Assembly: GCA_011523845.1 (NCBI GenBank)
Contig: WTFV01000169.1
Span: forward strand, 1 to 47,109
Length of the DNA stretch: 47,109 nucleotides
From: Acidobacteriota bacterium
GTDB lineage: Bacteria; Acidobacteriota; Vicinamibacteria; Vicinamibacterales; UBA8438
Direction: 5' to 3'
Part shown: in pieces, positions 16,697-24,664 of the stretch
Position numbering within the stretch: the stretch's first letter is position 1
Layout: each line of letters opens with the position of its first letter
The notes under the pieces: generated by a model
The model's input: only the letters and a program-made list of their open reading frames with translations
The model's database searches: none
Told to the model about the DNA's origin: nothing
Program-made: the position numbers and the translations under genes

Positions 16697-17149
16697 ATGA
16701 TTATCAACACTTCGTCGTCGTCGGTCCTGATCCTGGTCGCCCTGCTCGTCGTCGGCTTCGCGGCCGCGGCCGGCGCGCAGCGCGCCATCCCCGCACCGCC
16801 CGACGTCGCGGCGCCGCCGGACGACGCCGAGCGCACCCGCTCCGGCCTCGCGTCGAAGGTCATCGAGGAAGGCACCGGGTCGAGGCGTCCCCGATCGAAC
16901 TCGCGCGTCACCGTCCACTACACCGGCTGGCTGACCAACGGCCAGATGTTCGACAGCTCGCGGGTCCGCGGCACGCCCGCGATGTTCCCGCTCGACCGCG
17001 TCATCGCAGGCTGGACCGAGGGCGTTCAGATGATGGTGGTCGGCGAGACGCGCCGCTTCTGGATTCCGGAGAACCTGGCCTACGGCGGACGCCCCGGCTT
17101 CCCGGCGGGCATGCTCGTCTTCGACGTCGAGCTCCTCGCCATCCAGTAA
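16697..17149 (+). CDS. FKBP-type peptidyl-prolyl cis-trans isomerase, exported
   Basis: A 150-residue protein with a signal peptide (about 1-28) and a single FKBP domain (about 48-150). The active-site strands are intact: VTVHYTGWL near 71-79, FDSSRVRGTP, FPLDRVIAGWTEGVQ near 97-111 and IPENLAYGG near 123-131. It catalyses proline isomerisation of exported proteins in the periplasm. The start ATG at 16697 has only a weak ribosome-binding site. A cytochrome gene follows 17 bases later in the same direction. Confidence 0.92.
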   Translation: MIINTSSSSVLILVALLVVGFAAAAGAQRAIPAPPDVAAPPDDAERTRSGLASKVIEEGTGSRRPRSNSRVTVHYTGWLTNGQMFDSSRVRGTPAMFPLDRVIAGWTEGVQMMVVGETRRFWIPENLAYGGRPGFPAGMLVFDVELLAIQ

Positions 17150-17166
17150 CCGCAAGGAGGACCATC

Positions 17167-17622
17167 GTGCCCCTGACGAAGATAGCGGCGCTGGGTGCCG
17201 CACCGGCCCTGGGCGCCGCGCTGGCCATCGGCTTCAGCGCCACCCTGGCGACCGCGCAGGACGCGGTCACGGCGGAGGACTACGAGGCGGCGATGCAGGA
17301 GTTGCGCTACCTGGCGACGGACACGTCGCTGCACATCGACGCGAGCTACTGGGGCGACGTCGGCGAGGATTCCGACAAGATTCGGGCCGAGCTGGCCAAG
17401 GTGGAGGCCTTCTGGACGGCGCAGGAGCAGCCGCAGGCGGTGGAGTTCGCGACGCAGGCCATCGCGGCGGCGCGGTCGATCGGGCGCGCCTCCGGCTCCC
17501 AGGACCGCAACGCCGCCACCAGCGCGCTGGCCGAGCTGCGCAGCGTCTGCCAGTCGTGCCACGGCGAGTTCCGCGAGGAGACGGACGACGGCTTCCGCAT
17601 CAAGCCGAGCGCCCTGAAGTAG
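17167..17622 (+). CDS. Cytochrome c' -like (class II) periplasmic c-type cytochrome
   Basis: A 151-residue protein with a signal peptide (AAPALGAALAIGFSATLATAQ, cleaved about residue 31) and one haem-binding site near the carboxy end, CQSCH at 128-132. A single CxxCH at the end of a four-helix, all-alpha protein is the arrangement of cytochrome c'/c-556. It would bind haem c covalently in the periplasm and carry electrons or bind small gases. The GTG start is supported by GGAGG at 17156-17160. It lies 17 bases after the FKBP gene. Confidence 0.82.
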   Translation: MPLTKIAALGAAPALGAALAIGFSATLATAQDAVTAEDYEAAMQELRYLATDTSLHIDASYWGDVGEDSDKIRAELAKVEAFWTAQEQPQAVEFATQAIAAARSIGRASGSQDRNAATSALAELRSVCQSCHGEFREETDDGFRIKPSALK

Positions 17623-17668
17623 CAGTACCCACAGCCGGCGCGGGCCGGCTTCACGATCCGCACACGGA

Positions 17669-17693
17669 AAGGGCCGGCCGCGGGTCGGCCCTT
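17669..17693 (+). terminator. GC-rich hairpin after the cytochrome gene
   Basis: AAGGGCCG and CGGCCCTT form an 8-bp perfect stem around a 9-base loop, 46 bases after the cytochrome stop. The TT at its 3' side is short for a classic intrinsic terminator. Confidence 0.55.
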
Positions 17694-17770
17694 CCCCGGT
17701 ACACTCGACACGGCTGGACCTTGACCCGTCATCGACACAGGCTGGCTTTCACGCGTCACGAGACTGTCGC

Positions 17771-17898
17771 GCGTACACGAGAATAGCCGGCCCCGGGCAG
17801 CACGCCCGGACCGGCATCTCGCTTCCAGCCGCCGGCGCAGGCCGGCTTCTGCCCGTACACAAGAAGGCCGGCCCGGGCAGCACGCCCGAGCCGGCCTT
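17771..17898. repeat. Two direct repeat copies, each a strong hairpin, between convergent genes
   Basis: Copies start at 17771 and about 17853: CGTACACGAGAATAGCCGG and CGTACACAAGAAGGCCGG, then a common CGGGCAGCACGCCCG core. In the second copy AAGGCCGGC (17864-17872) pairs with GCCGGCCTT (17890-17898), with CGGGC/GCCCG nested inside around an AGCAC loop. The first copy pairs GCCGG (17786-17790) with CCGGC (17811-17815). They sit between the convergent cytochrome and NHL-repeat genes and could terminate transcription from both sides. The 329-base gap (17623-17951) holds no gene I can see. Confidence 0.75.
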
Positions 17899-17951
17899 CG
17901 ATTCCGTCCGACCGGCGCCCGCCCTCACGGGTGCGGACGCCGGACGACTCC

Positions 17952-19193
17952 CTAGTTGGTCGGCCAGAGCACGCCCTGGCTCTTCTCGCCCTCGGCGCCC
18001 TCGGGCACCGGGCCGATCCCCTTGTAGACGAACTTCTGCACGCGCGATCCCTCGTAGGTCTCGGTGGTGTAGATGTTGCCATCGGAATCGACGGCGAGGC
18101 TGTGCACCGCGAAGAACATGCCGGGCTGGCGTCCGCCGTCGCCGAACGCGGTCAGCACCTTCAGCGTCTTGCGCTCGATGATGTACACCTTCATGTTCTG
18201 GCCGTCGGCCAGGTACATGTAGGTCTGCTCCTCGTCCGGCGAGAAGTCGAGGTCCCAGGTCGAGCCCTGCGCGCGGGTGTGGGTGCCGACGAGCATCTCG
18301 TCGACGAACGTCCCGTCCTTCTGGAACACCTGGACGCGGTCCTCGGCGCGGTCGCAGACGTAGACGAGCCCGTCGTTCGCGATCACGCTGCAGTGCACCG
18401 GCCCGCGGAACTGCTGCGCCGGATCGTTGCCCGGCACGTAGGGGCCGCCGAAGTCGTAGTCGTCGTCCGGCACGTTGCCGTAGGCGCCCCAGCCCCGCTT
18501 GAACGCGCCGGTCTCGATGTCGACCACCGCGACGCGCTTGTTGTAGTAGCCGTCGGCGAAGTACGCCTCGTTCGCCTCGGGGTCGATCCCGATCTCGGCG
18601 ACGCGGCCGTAGCTGTCCTCCGAGAGGCTGTCGCGCTGGAATATCCGCCGCCCGTCCTCCTCGCGGACCATGCGGGCGTTGTGACGGCCGGCCTGCAGCA
18701 GGAACTCGCCGCTGCGCGTGAACTTCAGCACGTGCGCGTCGCCCTGCCCGTTGCCGCCGATCCAGACGTTGTCCATGTGGTCCACGGCGATCCCGTGGTT
18801 GGACTCGGGCCAGACGTAATCGCCGGTCTCGGTGCCGGGCCCGCCCCAACTGTCGACTAGGTTGCCCTCCTGGTCGAAGACGAGGACGGGCGGACCGGGC
18901 TGGCAGCACTCGCTGACCGGCGGGTCCATGACCATGCCTATCTCGGTGGCGCCCTGGAAGTTGTTGGGCGTGTTGCGGTGCAGGACCCAGATGTTGTCCT
19001 GCGCGTCGACGTCCACGCCGATGGTCGGACCCATCAGCCAGTGGTTGGGAAGATTCTTCGGCCACAGCGGATCGACCTCGAACATCGGCGCCATGACCGC
19101 ATCGTCGTCGCCCCCGCTCTGTCCGGCGGTCAGGACGACGCCGGCCAGGACGACGCCCAGGGCCAGCGGCACCAGAAACGCGTACTTCTTCAT
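17952..19193 (-). CDS. Secreted NHL-repeat / six-bladed beta-propeller protein
   Basis: A 413-residue exported protein. The start at 19193 has AAGGAGG nine bases upstream and is followed by a signal peptide (YAFLVPLALGVVLAGVVLTAG). NHL-type blades follow: GPTIGVDVDAQDNIWVLHRN, SNHGIAVDHMDNVWIGGNGQ, STWDLDFSPDEEQTYMYLAD and AVHSLAVDSDGNIYTTETY. The family is often annotated as peptidyl-alpha-hydroxyglycine alpha-amidating lyase-like, but no catalytic residues were identified that prove the lyase activity. Two adjacent Cys (SECC) follow the second blade. It is divergent from the HupE-like gene. Confidence 0.85.
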   Translation of the reverse strand: MKKYAFLVPLALGVVLAGVVLTAGQSGGDDDAVMAPMFEVDPLWPKNLPNHWLMGPTIGVDVDAQDNIWVLHRNTPNNFQGATEIGMVMDPPVSECCQPGPPVLVFDQEGNLVDSWGGPGTETGDYVWPESNHGIAVDHMDNVWIGGNGQGDAHVLKFTRSGEFLLQAGRHNARMVREEDGRRIFQRDSLSEDSYGRVAEIGIDPEANEAYFADGYYNKRVAVVDIETGAFKRGWGAYGNVPDDDYDFGGPYVPGNDPAQQFRGPVHCSVIANDGLVYVCDRAEDRVQVFQKDGTFVDEMLVGTHTRAQGSTWDLDFSPDEEQTYMYLADGQNMKVYIIERKTLKVLTAFGDGGRQPGMFFAVHSLAVDSDGNIYTTETYEGSRVQKFVYKGIGPVPEGAEGEKSQGVLWPTN

Positions 19194-19323
19194 CTGTGGT
19201 CCTCCTTCTGGAACCGTGCGCCGCGTCCCGCCAAGCTCATGGTCGTTCGGCGCGTGTACATCGAATGCGACGGGCGAACAGTATACTTTGGAAGCGAAAG
19301 CGAGACAGAGGGGGACGGACCGA

Positions 19324-20670
19324 GTGCGACATCGACGCAACACGCTGCTCGCGGCCGGCGCGCTGGCAGCATTGCTGGCCGGCGCCACGACGGTAGTGCA
19401 GGCGCACGACATCCCGAGCGACGTCACCGTGCGCGCCTTCGTCAAGCCCGAGGGCGACCGGCTGCGCATGCTGGTGCGGGTGCCGCTCGAGGCGATGCTC
19501 GACATCAACTTCCCGCTCCGCGGCCCCGGCTACCTGGACATCGAGGGCGCCGAGGGGCTCCTCCCGGATGCCGCCATGCTCTGGCTGGGCCAGGAGATCG
19601 AGCTCTACGAGGACGGCGCCCGACTGCCGGAACCGACGCTGGCCGCGGTACGGCTGTCGCTGCCGTCGAATCGGGCGTTCAACACCTACGAGGACGCGCT
19701 GGCCCACGTCACGACAGGGGATCGGCTGCCCCCGACCACGCAGATCATCTGGCGGCAGGCCCTGCTGGACGTGTTGCTCGACTACGACACGACGTCCGCG
19801 GAATCCGAGTTCTCGATCCGCCCGGGGGTCGAGCGCCTGGGGCTGCGCGTCATCTCGGTCATCCGGTTCATCACACCGGCCGGCGCCGAGCGGGCGTTCG
19901 AGCTGCGCGGCGACCCGGGCGTCGTCACCCTCGACCCGCGCTGGCATCAGGCGGCCTGGAACTTCGTCGTCTCCGGGTTCGAGCACATCCTGGACGGCAT
20001 CGACCACCTGCTCTTCCTGCTCTGCCTGGTGATTCCGTTCCGCCGGTTCTGGGCGCTGGTGCCGATCGTGACCGGGTTCACCGTGGCCCACTCGGTGACC
20101 CTCATCGCGTCGGCGTACGACATGGCGCCGAACACGCTGTGGTTCCCGCCGCTGGTCGAGACGCTGATCGCGCTTTCCATCGTCTACATGGCGTTCGAGA
20201 ACATCGTGGCGGCCGGGTCCGGAGACGCCACCCGCATCCGCCGCCGCTGGGTGGTCGCCTTCGGCTTCGGCCTCGTCCACGGCTTCGGCTTCTCGTTCGC
20301 GTTGCGCGAGACGCTGCAGTTCGCCGGCTCGCATCTGCTGACGTCGCTCCTCTCGTTCAACATCGGCGTCGAGCTGGGCCAGTTGCTGGTCATCGCGCTC
20401 TGCGTGCCGGCGCTGGAGCTGCTCTTCCGCTACGGCGTCAACGAGCGCATGGGCACCATCCTGATCTCGGCCCTCGTCGCGCACACGAGCCTGCACTGGA
20501 TGGTCGAGCGCTACGAGACGTTGAGCCAGTACCCGCTCACCTGGGCCGCGCTGGCCAGCGCGTTGCTGGTCGGGATCATTCCGTGGCTGATCCTGTTCAT
20601 GCTGGCCGCGGCCACCGCGTGGTACGGATTCAAGTACTGGCGGCAGGCGGAGGAGGTCGCGGCGGAATAG
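19324..20670 (+). CDS. HupE/UreJ family membrane protein
   Basis: About 448 residues from the GTG at 19324 (GAGGGGGA just upstream); the open frame reaches further back but without a plausible start. A signal segment (TLLAAGALAALLAGATTVVQAH) precedes a periplasmic beta-rich part (about 30-215). The second half has about seven membrane helices with conserved His/Asp in SGFEHILDGIDHLLF, TVAHSVTL and FGLVHGFGFSF, the signature of HupE/UreJ_2 proteins. Relatives are linked to nickel uptake, but the large extracellular domain is typical of a subgroup with unknown substrate. An AGTATACT element at 19280-19287 in the divergent gap could be a -10 region for either gene. Confidence 0.85.
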   Translation: MRHRRNTLLAAGALAALLAGATTVVQAHDIPSDVTVRAFVKPEGDRLRMLVRVPLEAMLDINFPLRGPGYLDIEGAEGLLPDAAMLWLGQEIELYEDGARLPEPTLAAVRLSLPSNRAFNTYEDALAHVTTGDRLPPTTQIIWRQALLDVLLDYDTTSAESEFSIRPGVERLGLRVISVIRFITPAGAERAFELRGDPGVVTLDPRWHQAAWNFVVSGFEHILDGIDHLLFLLCLVIPFRRFWALVPIVTGFTVAHSVTLIASAYDMAPNTLWFPPLVETLIALSIVYMAFENIVAAGSGDATRIRRRWVVAFGFGLVHGFGFSFALRETLQFAGSHLLTSLLSFNIGVELGQLLVIALCVPALELLFRYGVNERMGTILISALVAHTSLHWMVERYETLSQYPLTWAALASALLVGIIPWLILFMLAAATAWYGFKYWRQAEEVAAE

Positions 20671-20857
20671 CGGACCGGCGGAACGAAACGGAGCACGGCG
20701 CCCGTGCAGCGGACGTCGAGTTCACCCCGAACGAGCGCACGGGAGTCGCACCGGGGGAGACGAACCCGCGGCCCGGCGAACGGGCCTCGTCGAGCACCAG
20801 GGATACGACGCACAACGACCACCGGGCGCGACGCGCCTCGCCCGATCGACCACGACG

Positions 20858-23263
20858 ATGCCCATGACTACTCTCCGTCGCTCGGTCCCCCTTCTCGCCG
20901 GCCTGCTGCTGGCCGCGTCGCAGCCGGCCGGCGCGCAGTCCACGGCGGAGACGCCCCTCGGCACGCGCACCGTGTCCGCGGCCGACGCCCAGGCCAGCGC
21001 CCAGGCGGTCGAGCCGCCCCTCGTCCTGGATGGAGGAAACGGCGGAGGCGGCGGGTTCGCCGTCATGCCGCCGAGCGAGTACTACCGGGTGGCGCCCGTT
21101 CGCGTCGAGAACGGCCCGCGGATCGACGGCCGCCTCGACGAGGAGGTCTGGCTCCGGGCCGCCGTCATCGACGAGTTCGTGCAACAGGAGCCGGCCGAGG
21201 GCGAGCCGGCCACCGAGCGGACGGTGGTGCGGCTGCTCTACGACGCCGAGGCCCTCTACCTCGGCGTCGAGGCCTACGACTCGGAGCCGGACGGCGTCAT
21301 CGCCACCGAGATGCGGCGCGACTCGCTGCGGCTGCTCGACGAGGACAACTTCCAGGTCATCCTCGATACCTTCCAGGACCGGCGCTCCGGCTACATGTTC
21401 GTGACCAGCCCGCTCGGCGCGAAGCTCGAGCAGCAGGTGGCCGAGGAGGGTGAAGGCGGTTGGCGCGGCCGCAACAGCAACAACATCAACATCAACTGGG
21501 ACGGGGTGTGGGACGTCGTCTCCCGCCGCACCGCCGACGGCTGGGTGGCCGAGATCGCCATCCCGATGGTGACGCTGCGCTTCCCCCGGACCGCGGAGCA
21601 GGTCTGGGGCGTCAACTTCATGCGCAACATCCGCCGCAAGAACGAGCAGGTGTTCTGGGCGCCGATCTCGAAGGAGTACACGCTGACCCGCGTCAGCCTC
21701 GCCGGCACCATGACGGGCATCGGCGCCGTCAACCGCGGCCTGGATCTGCGCATGACGCCCTACATGCTCGCGGGCGGCCGGCAGGACCGCGCGGCGGGCA
21801 CCGTGGCCGGCGGCGGTCTCGACGGCTCGGGGTTCAACGACTACGGCCTCGACGTCAAGTACGGCGTCGCGTCGGGCCTCAACCTGGATCTGACGCTGAA
21901 CACCGACTTCGCGCAGGTCGAGGTCGACGAGCAGCAGGTCAACCTGACCCGCTTTCCCCTCTTCTTCCCGGAGAAGCGCGACTTCTTCCTGGAGAACGCC
22001 GGGATGTTCAACGTCGGGGCGCCCGGCAGCGGGTTCGGGCGGGTCGCCGACCTGTTCTTCACGCGGCGGATCGGCCTGTCGGCCGGCGGCCAGCCGACCC
22101 CTATCATCGGCGGCGCGCGTCTCACCGGAAAGGTGAACCGCCACAACGTCGCCGCGATGAACATCACGACGGGGTCGTTCGGCAACGCGGGCGACAACTT
22201 CTTCGTGGGGCGCTACAGCCGCGACATCCTGGCGCGCTCGAAGGTCGGCGGTATCGTGATCGACAAGCAGGCCGTCGGCAGCGTGTTCGCGCCCGACACG
22301 GGCGGGATCTCCCACTACAACCGCACGTTCGCGGCCGACACGACGCTCGCCGTGCACCGGAACCTGACGATGACCGGCTTCGTCGCCAAGACCCAGACCC
22401 CCGGCCTGACCACCGGCGACATGGCCTCGTACGCGCGGGCCACGTGGCTGAGTCCTGCGTTTCACGTCTACACCGAGTTCGCCGACCTGCAGGAGAACTT
22501 CAATCCGGAGGTCGGCTTCGTCCCCCGCCTCGGCATCCGCACGTCGAAGTTCCACGGCGAGTGGAACCCGCGGCCGGGTCGCTTCAACATCCGGATGTTC
22601 GACCCGATGTGGAACATCACCTACACCACCGACCAGCACAACCGGCTGCTGACCCGGCGGATCCACAACATGATCGGGACGTACTTCGAGGACGGCTCGT
22701 CGGTCATGTTCTATTTCAACGACCACTTCGAGCAGCTCGACATCCCGTTTCCCATCCGCAACACCGACGTCACCGTCCCGGCCGGCACGTACCGGTTCGG
22801 CGAATGGGTCTTCTCGTACCAGTCCGACCCGTCGCGGCGGCTGTACACCCGGACCCGGTATTCGCCGCAGACCTTCTTCGACGGGACGCGCACCGACATC
22901 CAGGCGACGGTCGGCCTGCGGGCCACCAGCCGCATCTCGGCCGAGACCATCTTCAACCGCAGCGACGTCGACCTGCCGTGGGGCGAGTTCGTCGCCGACC
23001 TCGCCTCGTTGCGCCTGGACCTGACGCTGTCGCCGACGGTGACGCTGCGGTCGCTGTCGCAGTGGAACTCGCTGACCGGCGAGCTCAGCAACAGCATCCG
23101 CTTCAACTGGATCTACAGCCCCGGCAGCGACATCTACATCGCCTACGACGAGATGCGCCTCGACGACCTGTTCTACCTGAATCCCCACGTCCGCCGCTCG
23201 CCGTGGGGCGACGTGCGCAACCGGCAGATCGCCGTCAAGATGACGTACCTGCTCTCGCGGTGA
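20858..23263 (+). CDS. DUF5916 protein with CBM9-like domain (outer-membrane barrel)
   Basis: An 801-residue exported protein (signal SVPLLAGLLLAASQPAGAQ). Residues about 85-275 form a family 9 carbohydrate-binding-like module, starting with the typical RIDGRLDEEVWLRA. The rest is DUF5916, a predicted outer-membrane beta-barrel; the hallmark LTRFPLFFPEKRDFFLENA is at about 365-385 and FADLQENFNPEVGFVPR at about 540-555. Members are frequent in Bacteroidota and Acidobacteriota; the activity is unknown, with sugar or polymer binding at the cell surface a reasonable guess. Length is normal. Start ATG 20858 or 20864. Confidence 0.9.
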   Translation: MPMTTLRRSVPLLAGLLLAASQPAGAQSTAETPLGTRTVSAADAQASAQAVEPPLVLDGGNGGGGGFAVMPPSEYYRVAPVRVENGPRIDGRLDEEVWLRAAVIDEFVQQEPAEGEPATERTVVRLLYDAEALYLGVEAYDSEPDGVIATEMRRDSLRLLDEDNFQVILDTFQDRRSGYMFVTSPLGAKLEQQVAEEGEGGWRGRNSNNININWDGVWDVVSRRTADGWVAEIAIPMVTLRFPRTAEQVWGVNFMRNIRRKNEQVFWAPISKEYTLTRVSLAGTMTGIGAVNRGLDLRMTPYMLAGGRQDRAAGTVAGGGLDGSGFNDYGLDVKYGVASGLNLDLTLNTDFAQVEVDEQQVNLTRFPLFFPEKRDFFLENAGMFNVGAPGSGFGRVADLFFTRRIGLSAGGQPTPIIGGARLTGKVNRHNVAAMNITTGSFGNAGDNFFVGRYSRDILARSKVGGIVIDKQAVGSVFAPDTGGISHYNRTFAADTTLAVHRNLTMTGFVAKTQTPGLTTGDMASYARATWLSPAFHVYTEFADLQENFNPEVGFVPRLGIRTSKFHGEWNPRPGRFNIRMFDPMWNITYTTDQHNRLLTRRIHNMIGTYFEDGSSVMFYFNDHFEQLDIPFPIRNTDVTVPAGTYRFGEWVFSYQSDPSRRLYTRTRYSPQTFFDGTRTDIQATVGLRATSRISAETIFNRSDVDLPWGEFVADLASLRLDLTLSPTVTLRSLSQWNSLTGELSNSIRFNWIYSPGSDIYIAYDEMRLDDLFYLNPHVRRSPWGDVRNRQIAVKMTYLLSR

Positions 23264-23333
23264 CCGGATCGGCGGTTGCCGCGAAGAGAGCGGCCCTGAC
23301 GCACCGGTCTGCCCGCGCACGGGCCGCTCCCCG

Positions 23334-23981
23334 ATGAACCGAACCAAACGTACCGCGATCTTCACCCGCCTGCGGGCGGAGAACCCCGAGCCGACCACCG
23401 AGCTCGACTTCGGCACCCCTTTCGAGTTGCTGATTGCCGTAATGCTCTCCGCTCAGGCGACGGACGTGGGGGTGAACCGGGCGACGGCCAGGCTCTTCCC
23501 CGCCGCCCGCACGCCCGCCGCCATGCTGGATCTGGGCCTGGATCGGCTCAAGGACTTCATCCGAACCATCGGCCTGTTCAACACCAAGGCCGAGAACATC
23601 CTGAAGACCTGTCGCATTCTCGTCGACGAGCACGGCGGCGAAGTGCCGCGCCGCCGCGAGGCGTTGGAGGCGCTGCCCGGCGTCGGCCGCAAGACCGCCA
23701 ACGTGGTGCTGAACACCGCCTTCGGCGAGCCGACCATCGCCGTGGACACGCATATCTTCCGGGTGTGCAACCGCACGGGAATCGCCCCCGGCAAGACGCC
23801 CCGCAAGGTCGAGGACGCCCTGCTCCGCTCGGTGCCGGACGACTTCAAGCGCGGCGCCCACCACTGGCTTATCCTGCACGGCCGCTACGTCTGCACCGCG
23901 CGCCGGCCCCGCTGCGGAGCGTGCGTAATCGAGGACCTGTGCGAGTTTCCGGACAAGGACCCGGGACGAGACGGAACGTGA
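23334..23981 (+). CDS. nth: Endonuclease III (DNA glycosylase/AP lyase)
   Basis: A 215-residue base-excision-repair enzyme that removes oxidised pyrimidines and cuts the abasic site. The helix-hairpin-helix LPGVGRKTANVV contains Lys120, and IAVDTHIFRVCNR contains Asp138, both at the same numbers as the catalytic residues in Escherichia coli Nth. Four Cys (187, 194, 197, 203) form the iron-sulphur cluster loop, again in the same spacing. The protein looks fully functional. It is transcribed toward the TumE toxin gene, which ends 56 bases away on the opposite strand. Confidence 0.96.
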   Translation: MNRTKRTAIFTRLRAENPEPTTELDFGTPFELLIAVMLSAQATDVGVNRATARLFPAARTPAAMLDLGLDRLKDFIRTIGLFNTKAENILKTCRILVDEHGGEVPRRREALEALPGVGRKTANVVLNTAFGEPTIAVDTHIFRVCNRTGIAPGKTPRKVEDALLRSVPDDFKRGAHHWLILHGRYVCTARRPRCGACVIEDLCEFPDKDPGRDGT

Positions 23982-24037
23982 GTTCACCGGCAACGCGCTC
24001 GAAGTGCCAGTCGCTTCCTCGGGCTGGTACGGTTTGT

Positions 24038-24421
24038 TCACAGCTCGATCTGTCCAGCCTCTCCTATGGCCTCCTCGATGTCGGGCTTCCGGGACGGGAT
24101 CACTTGGCTGGGCAAGTGCTTGTGGTGCGGGAAGTTCTCCAGCTCGGGAAAGTGCGGCGTGCAATCGTAGCGAAACACCAAACGATTCAAAGCGTCCTGG
24201 CAGTGGTAACGGTAGTCGAGGGAAACCGGACGATCGTCCTCGATGACGACCGCTTCGCTGATTTCCAGCATGTGCCCCTGCTCGAAGCGAAGTCTGAGTC
24301 GCAAGTTGATGCGTTCCGGCGTGAGCACCTCCTCAACGTAGTGTTCGACGTACACCTGCCTGCATTCCTGAATCGTTCGCTCGACCCGTGCCAGGTAGGC
24401 GGCCAGAAGCTCATGCAACAT
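24038..24421 (-). CDS. tumE: TumE-like toxin (DUF6516)
   Basis: A 127-residue protein resembling the DUF6516/TumE family: LRLRLRFEQGHMLEISEAVVIE, then LDYRYHCQD and RYDCTPHFPELENFPHHKH, a pattern typical of that family. The start at 24421 (MLHELLAAYL) is chosen because it overlaps the end of the antitoxin gene by 11 bases; the longer frame from 24502 has a low-quality front. TumE works with TumA as a type II toxin-antitoxin pair. It is the last gene of the large minus-strand operon and converges on nth. Composition is less GC-rich than the genes around it. Confidence 0.78.
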   Translation of the reverse strand: MLHELLAAYLARVERTIQECRQVYVEHYVEEVLTPERINLRLRLRFEQGHMLEISEAVVIEDDRPVSLDYRYHCQDALNRLVFRYDCTPHFPELENFPHHKHLPSQVIPSRKPDIEEAIGEAGQIEL

Positions 24422-24641
24422 CGGCCAGGGATTTCTCGATGCTCTTGCGGATCTCGACGTAGTGCCTGTAGTCGTTCGCCCATTCGACGAATGCGGCGTC
24501 ATCCGACAGACGGCCCTGGCTGTACTCGTTGAAGAAATCCTCTGAGTCCATTCCGTGTCGGATTTCGTACGTGTTCAACCGCTTGGCCACCGCGATCAGC
24601 GCGTCAATGGGCGATGTGTATCGAGTGGTTTGTTTGCGCAT
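24411..24641 (-). CDS. tumA: TumA-like antitoxin
   Basis: A 76-residue small helical protein (RYTSPIDALIAVAKRLNTYE, then MDSEDFFNEYSQGRLSDDA) of the size and character of TumA antitoxins. The start ATG at 24641 has AGGAGG close upstream, so it is well supported even though the open frame extends further. It starts 23 bases after the stop of the 1776-residue HerA-type gene and overlaps tumE by 11 bases. Antitoxin before toxin with overlap is the usual order. Confidence 0.75.
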   Translation of the reverse strand: MRKQTTRYTSPIDALIAVAKRLNTYEIRHGMDSEDFFNEYSQGRLSDDAAFVEWANDYRHYVEIRKSIEKSLADVA

Positions 24642-24664
24642 GGGCTCCTCCTGGACCGGAGTCT

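Noticed and set aside
14929..17622. An 897-residue plus-strand frame covering the PQQ-like gene and the cytochrome
   Set aside because: Only its last 151 residues (the cytochrome from GTG 17167) are real. The rest is antisense to the PQQ-like gene or out of frame with FKBP.
20630..23416. A 928-residue open frame antisense to the DUF5916 gene
   Set aside because: The sequence is Arg/Val/Asp/His-rich text without domains, a typical shadow of a GC-rich gene on the other strand; the DUF5916 reading has a signal peptide and family motifs.
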